A stretch of DNA of 64,000 nt from assembly GCF_003148495.1 (NCBI RefSeq), contig NZ_QGGH01000001.1:702347-766346 (forward strand), given 5' to 3'. The DNA comes from Mesorhizobium loti. GTDB taxonomy: Bacteria; Pseudomonadota; Alphaproteobacteria; Rhizobiales; Rhizobiaceae. Under the pieces are notes generated by a model, which searched no databases, was not told the origin of the DNA, and was given only the letters and a program-made list of their open reading frames with translations. A program made the position numbers and the translations under genes. The stretch's first letter is position 1. Every line of letters begins with the position of its first letter. This document shows, piece after piece, positions 61,317 through 64,000 of this stretch.

Positions 61317-62471
61317 ATGGACAAGATGATTTTGGGGGCCGCGGTCGTGGCGGCGGGGCTTTTGCAGGTGACGCATGCCGGGGCCGCCGATTTGAAGATC
61401 GGTCTCGCGGTGGCGATGACCGGCACCTACGCACCCTACAGCGAGGCCGAAGGGGCACGCTGCATGGCCGACAAATTGAACAAGGCTGCCGGCGCCGGCG
61501 ATCCCAAGGTCGAGCTGATGATCGAGGACAACCGCTCCGATCCGCAGCTTTCAGTGTCGCTCGGCCAGAAATTCCTCGATGCCGGCGCCCAGATCATTAC
61601 CGGCGTGCCGTTCCCCGATGCGCTGATCCCGACGGCGCAGATCGCGGCGCCCTATGGCGCCACCGTGTTCTCGGCGCCGAACACGCAGCTCGAGATGCAG
61701 CAGGCCGGCCTCGACAATTTCATCGCCGGCGCGGTTCCCGATCCGATCAATGCGGCAGCGACCGCCAATGCGCTCTACGGCAAGGGCGCGCGCACCGTGG
61801 CGCTGATGGTCTCGCCCGATGCCGGTTCCTACTCGGAAAAGCTGCCGGAATGGTTCGGCGAGGTGTTCGAGCATCTCGGCGGCAAGGTCGTCTCCAAGCT
61901 CAACTATTCCTGGGGCACATCAGACTGGTCGCCGCAGATCGCCAGCATCAAGGCGTTGCCGCAGAAGCCGGACGCCATCCACATCTGCGGCGTGCTGCCG
62001 GATGTCGGCATTTTTATCCGCCAGCTGCGCGCCAATGGCTATGATGGCTGGGTCGCCGGCTGCGACGCCTTCGACGACAAGTCGCTGGAAGGCACCGTCG
62101 GTGATCCGGCCTCGCTGGAAAAGGTGATGTTCGCCACCCATGGCGCGACCGGCGTAGACAGCCCGATCGACAAGTTCCTGGCCCAGTGCAAGGCCGACGG
62201 CTACAAGATCAACGGCATCTTCGACGCGCTTGGCGCAGACATGGTGCAGATCAGCTACGAGGCGGCGAAGAAGTCCGGCACGGTCGAGCCCGCCGCCTTG
62301 CGCGAGGCGATCCGTGCGCCGGGCGGCTATCCCGGGACCACGGCGCCGATCATCTCCTTTGCCGAAAAGAAGGGTTATCCGGTCAAGGCGGTGCCGGTGA
62401 TGGGATTTGCGAACGGCAAGCGGGTGCTGATCACCGACACGCCGCCGACCTTCGTTCCGGCACTGAACTGA
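61317..62471 (+). CDS. Periplasmic ligand-binding protein of the HAAT transporter
   Basis: 384 residues from ATG 61317 with AGGAGG upstream; a longer frame overlaps the ATPase gene. A signal peptide (MILGAAVVAAGLLQVTHAGA) precedes a type 1 periplasmic-binding fold (LKIGLAVAMTGTYAPYSEAE, MIEDNRSDPQLSVSLGQKFL, YGATVFSAPNTQ). Binding proteins of this type carry amino acids, amides, or aromatic compounds. The ligand here is unknown; the neighbouring dehydrogenases suggest an amine, amide or aldehyde precursor. Confidence 0.9.
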   Translation: MDKMILGAAVVAAGLLQVTHAGAADLKIGLAVAMTGTYAPYSEAEGARCMADKLNKAAGAGDPKVELMIEDNRSDPQLSVSLGQKFLDAGAQIITGVPFPDALIPTAQIAAPYGATVFSAPNTQLEMQQAGLDNFIAGAVPDPINAAATANALYGKGARTVALMVSPDAGSYSEKLPEWFGEVFEHLGGKVVSKLNYSWGTSDWSPQIASIKALPQKPDAIHICGVLPDVGIFIRQLRANGYDGWVAGCDAFDDKSLEGTVGDPASLEKVMFATHGATGVDSPIDKFLAQCKADGYKINGIFDALGADMVQISYEAAKKSGTVEPAALREAIRAPGGYPGTTAPIISFAEKKGYPVKAVPVMGFANGKRVLITDTPPTFVPALN

Positions 62472-62523
62472 GGCAGGTAGGTCAGGTGATGATGGATCGA
62501 GCCTTCGCAGCGCAGGCGCTGTC

Positions 62524-63228
<705 letters not shown>

Positions 63229-63236
63229 GCGGCGAC

Positions 63237-64000
63237 ATGGATTATGCCTTGCAGCAGCTTCTCAATGCGCTGGCCTTCGGTGCGGAATATTCGCTGGTGG
63301 CGCTTGGCCTGGCGGTGGTGTTCTCGATCATGGGCCTGGTCAATTTCGCGCATGGCGAAATCATCGGCGTCTCGGCCTACAGCGTATTCCTGGCGGCCGC
63401 TCTCGGACTGACCTCGCCTATCGTCGCCGTGCTGCTTGCGGTTGCTGCCGCCGCCCTTGCGGCCGTCGCCTTCGAGCGTGTGGCGTTCCGGCCTGTGCGC
63501 TATGCGCCGACGACGACAGGACTGCTGACCGCCTTCGGCGTCTCGATCGTCGTGCAGAACCTGTTCATGCTGCTGATCTCGCCAAAGCCGCAATCGGTTT
63601 CGATCCTCAATGGGCTGAACCAGATGTGGTTCTTCGGCCCCTTCGCGGTGTCGTCGCTGCAGGTGATGGAGCTCATCGTCTCCGGCCTGACCATCCTGGC
63701 CCTGGTGCTCTTCCTCAACCGTTCGACGTTGGGCTTAGCCATCCGCGCGGCGTCGCGCGATTTCGCCACGGTGCGGCTGATGGGGATCAAGGCGAACCGG
63801 GTGATCGCCACCGCCTTCGCCATCTCCGGCGCGCTGGCCGGCATCGCCGCCGTCTTCATCATCGCGCGGCGCGGCAGCGTCTCGCCCGATCTCGGCTTCA
63901 GCCTGGTGCTGAAGGCGTTCGTCGCCTGCGTGATCGGCGGCTTCGGCTCGCTGGCGGGCGCTGCGGCCGGCGGCATGCTGCTCGGCTTCATCGAGGTCGG
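63237..64000 (+). CDS. livH: Branched-chain amino acid-type ABC transporter permease (LivH), partial
   Basis: ATG 63237 starts 8 bases after LivF; about 254 residues are visible and the C-terminus lies past the right edge. The sequence begins MDYALQQLLNALAFGAEYSL and has repeated hydrophobic helices with the LivH stretches VVFSIMGLVNFAHGEIIGVS and VLKAFVACVIGGFGSLAGAA. It forms part of the inner-membrane channel. The partner permease LivM is expected next. Confidence 0.92.
   Translation, partial: MDYALQQLLNALAFGAEYSLVALGLAVVFSIMGLVNFAHGEIIGVSAYSVFLAAALGLTSPIVAVLLAVAAAALAAVAFERVAFRPVRYAPTTTGLLTAFGVSIVVQNLFMLLISPKPQSVSILNGLNQMWFFGPFAVSSLQVMELIVSGLTILALVLFLNRSTLGLAIRAASRDFATVRLMGIKANRVIATAFAISGALAGIAAVFIIARRGSVSPDLGFSLVLKAFVACVIGGFGSLAGAAAGGMLLGFIEV

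Overview
The window is GC-rich chromosomal DNA of an alphaproteobacterium, most likely Mesorhizobium or a close relative in the Hyphomicrobiales. The pointers are the rhizobial motility genes motC and motE, a visN/visR pair, divergent flagellar genes densely packed with ATGA start/stop overlaps, and intergenic palindromes of a type I recognise from Mesorhizobium. I see no rRNA, tRNA, CRISPR array, insertion sequence, prophage or integrase. Organism and functions are inferred from sequence alone.

Region 1 (1-25131) is a flagellar and motility island. Reading leftward from 18626 are a DUF1217 repeat protein, flgF, fliI, an Ala-rich membrane protein, flgB, flgC, fliE, flgG, flgA, flgI, motE, flgH, fliL and fliP. 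These are followed by two flagellin genes that each have their own terminator and leader, then fliF, a fliH-like gene, motB, motC and the start of fliK/motD, which runs off the left edge. Reading rightward from 18774 are motA, fliM, fliN, fliG, flhB and a small conserved protein. The regulators visN and visR then read leftward. Together these encode the export gate and ATPase, MS-ring, C-ring, rod, P- and L-rings, stator, motor accessory proteins, filament and their transcriptional control.

Region 2 (25604-37028) begins with a TMEM43-like membrane protein. It then holds what looks like an amine or amide uptake and hydrolysis locus: an acetylpolyamine amidohydrolase/HDAC-like enzyme, a TetR regulator, a YtcJ-type amidohydrolase, a complete spermidine/putrescine-type ABC transporter and two tandem SxxK serine hydrolases.

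Region 3 (37156-54414) holds tex, a LysR regulator divergent from glutaryl-CoA dehydrogenase, and a three-gene transglutaminase / circularly permuted ATP-grasp / transglutaminase operon. This operon is a conserved but functionally obscure predicted peptide-modification system. It continues with a family 2 glycosyltransferase, a type IB topoisomerase, a DGPF (YCII)/ECF sigma pair, and an ALDH7-type semialdehyde dehydrogenase. The last, with glutaryl-CoA dehydrogenase, suggests lysine catabolism.

Region 4 (54443-64000) opens with a 30-residue YxxPxL-leader peptide that looks like an orphan RiPP precursor, downstream of an unfamiliar DNA-binding-type protein, then a small secreted protein. The rest looks like one catabolic regulon: an SDR divergent from an aldehyde dehydrogenase, an N-formylglutamate amidohydrolase-like enzyme, an XRE-cupin regulator and a branched-chain amino-acid-type ABC transporter whose permease is cut by the right edge. 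A 17-bp motif is shared by two promoters of this cluster, with a weaker copy before the regulator, and is a candidate operator.

The most interesting points are the orphan peptide, the transglutaminase/ATP-grasp operon, the shared operator, the duplicated flagellin units with leader hairpins, and the mosaic intergenic palindromes.
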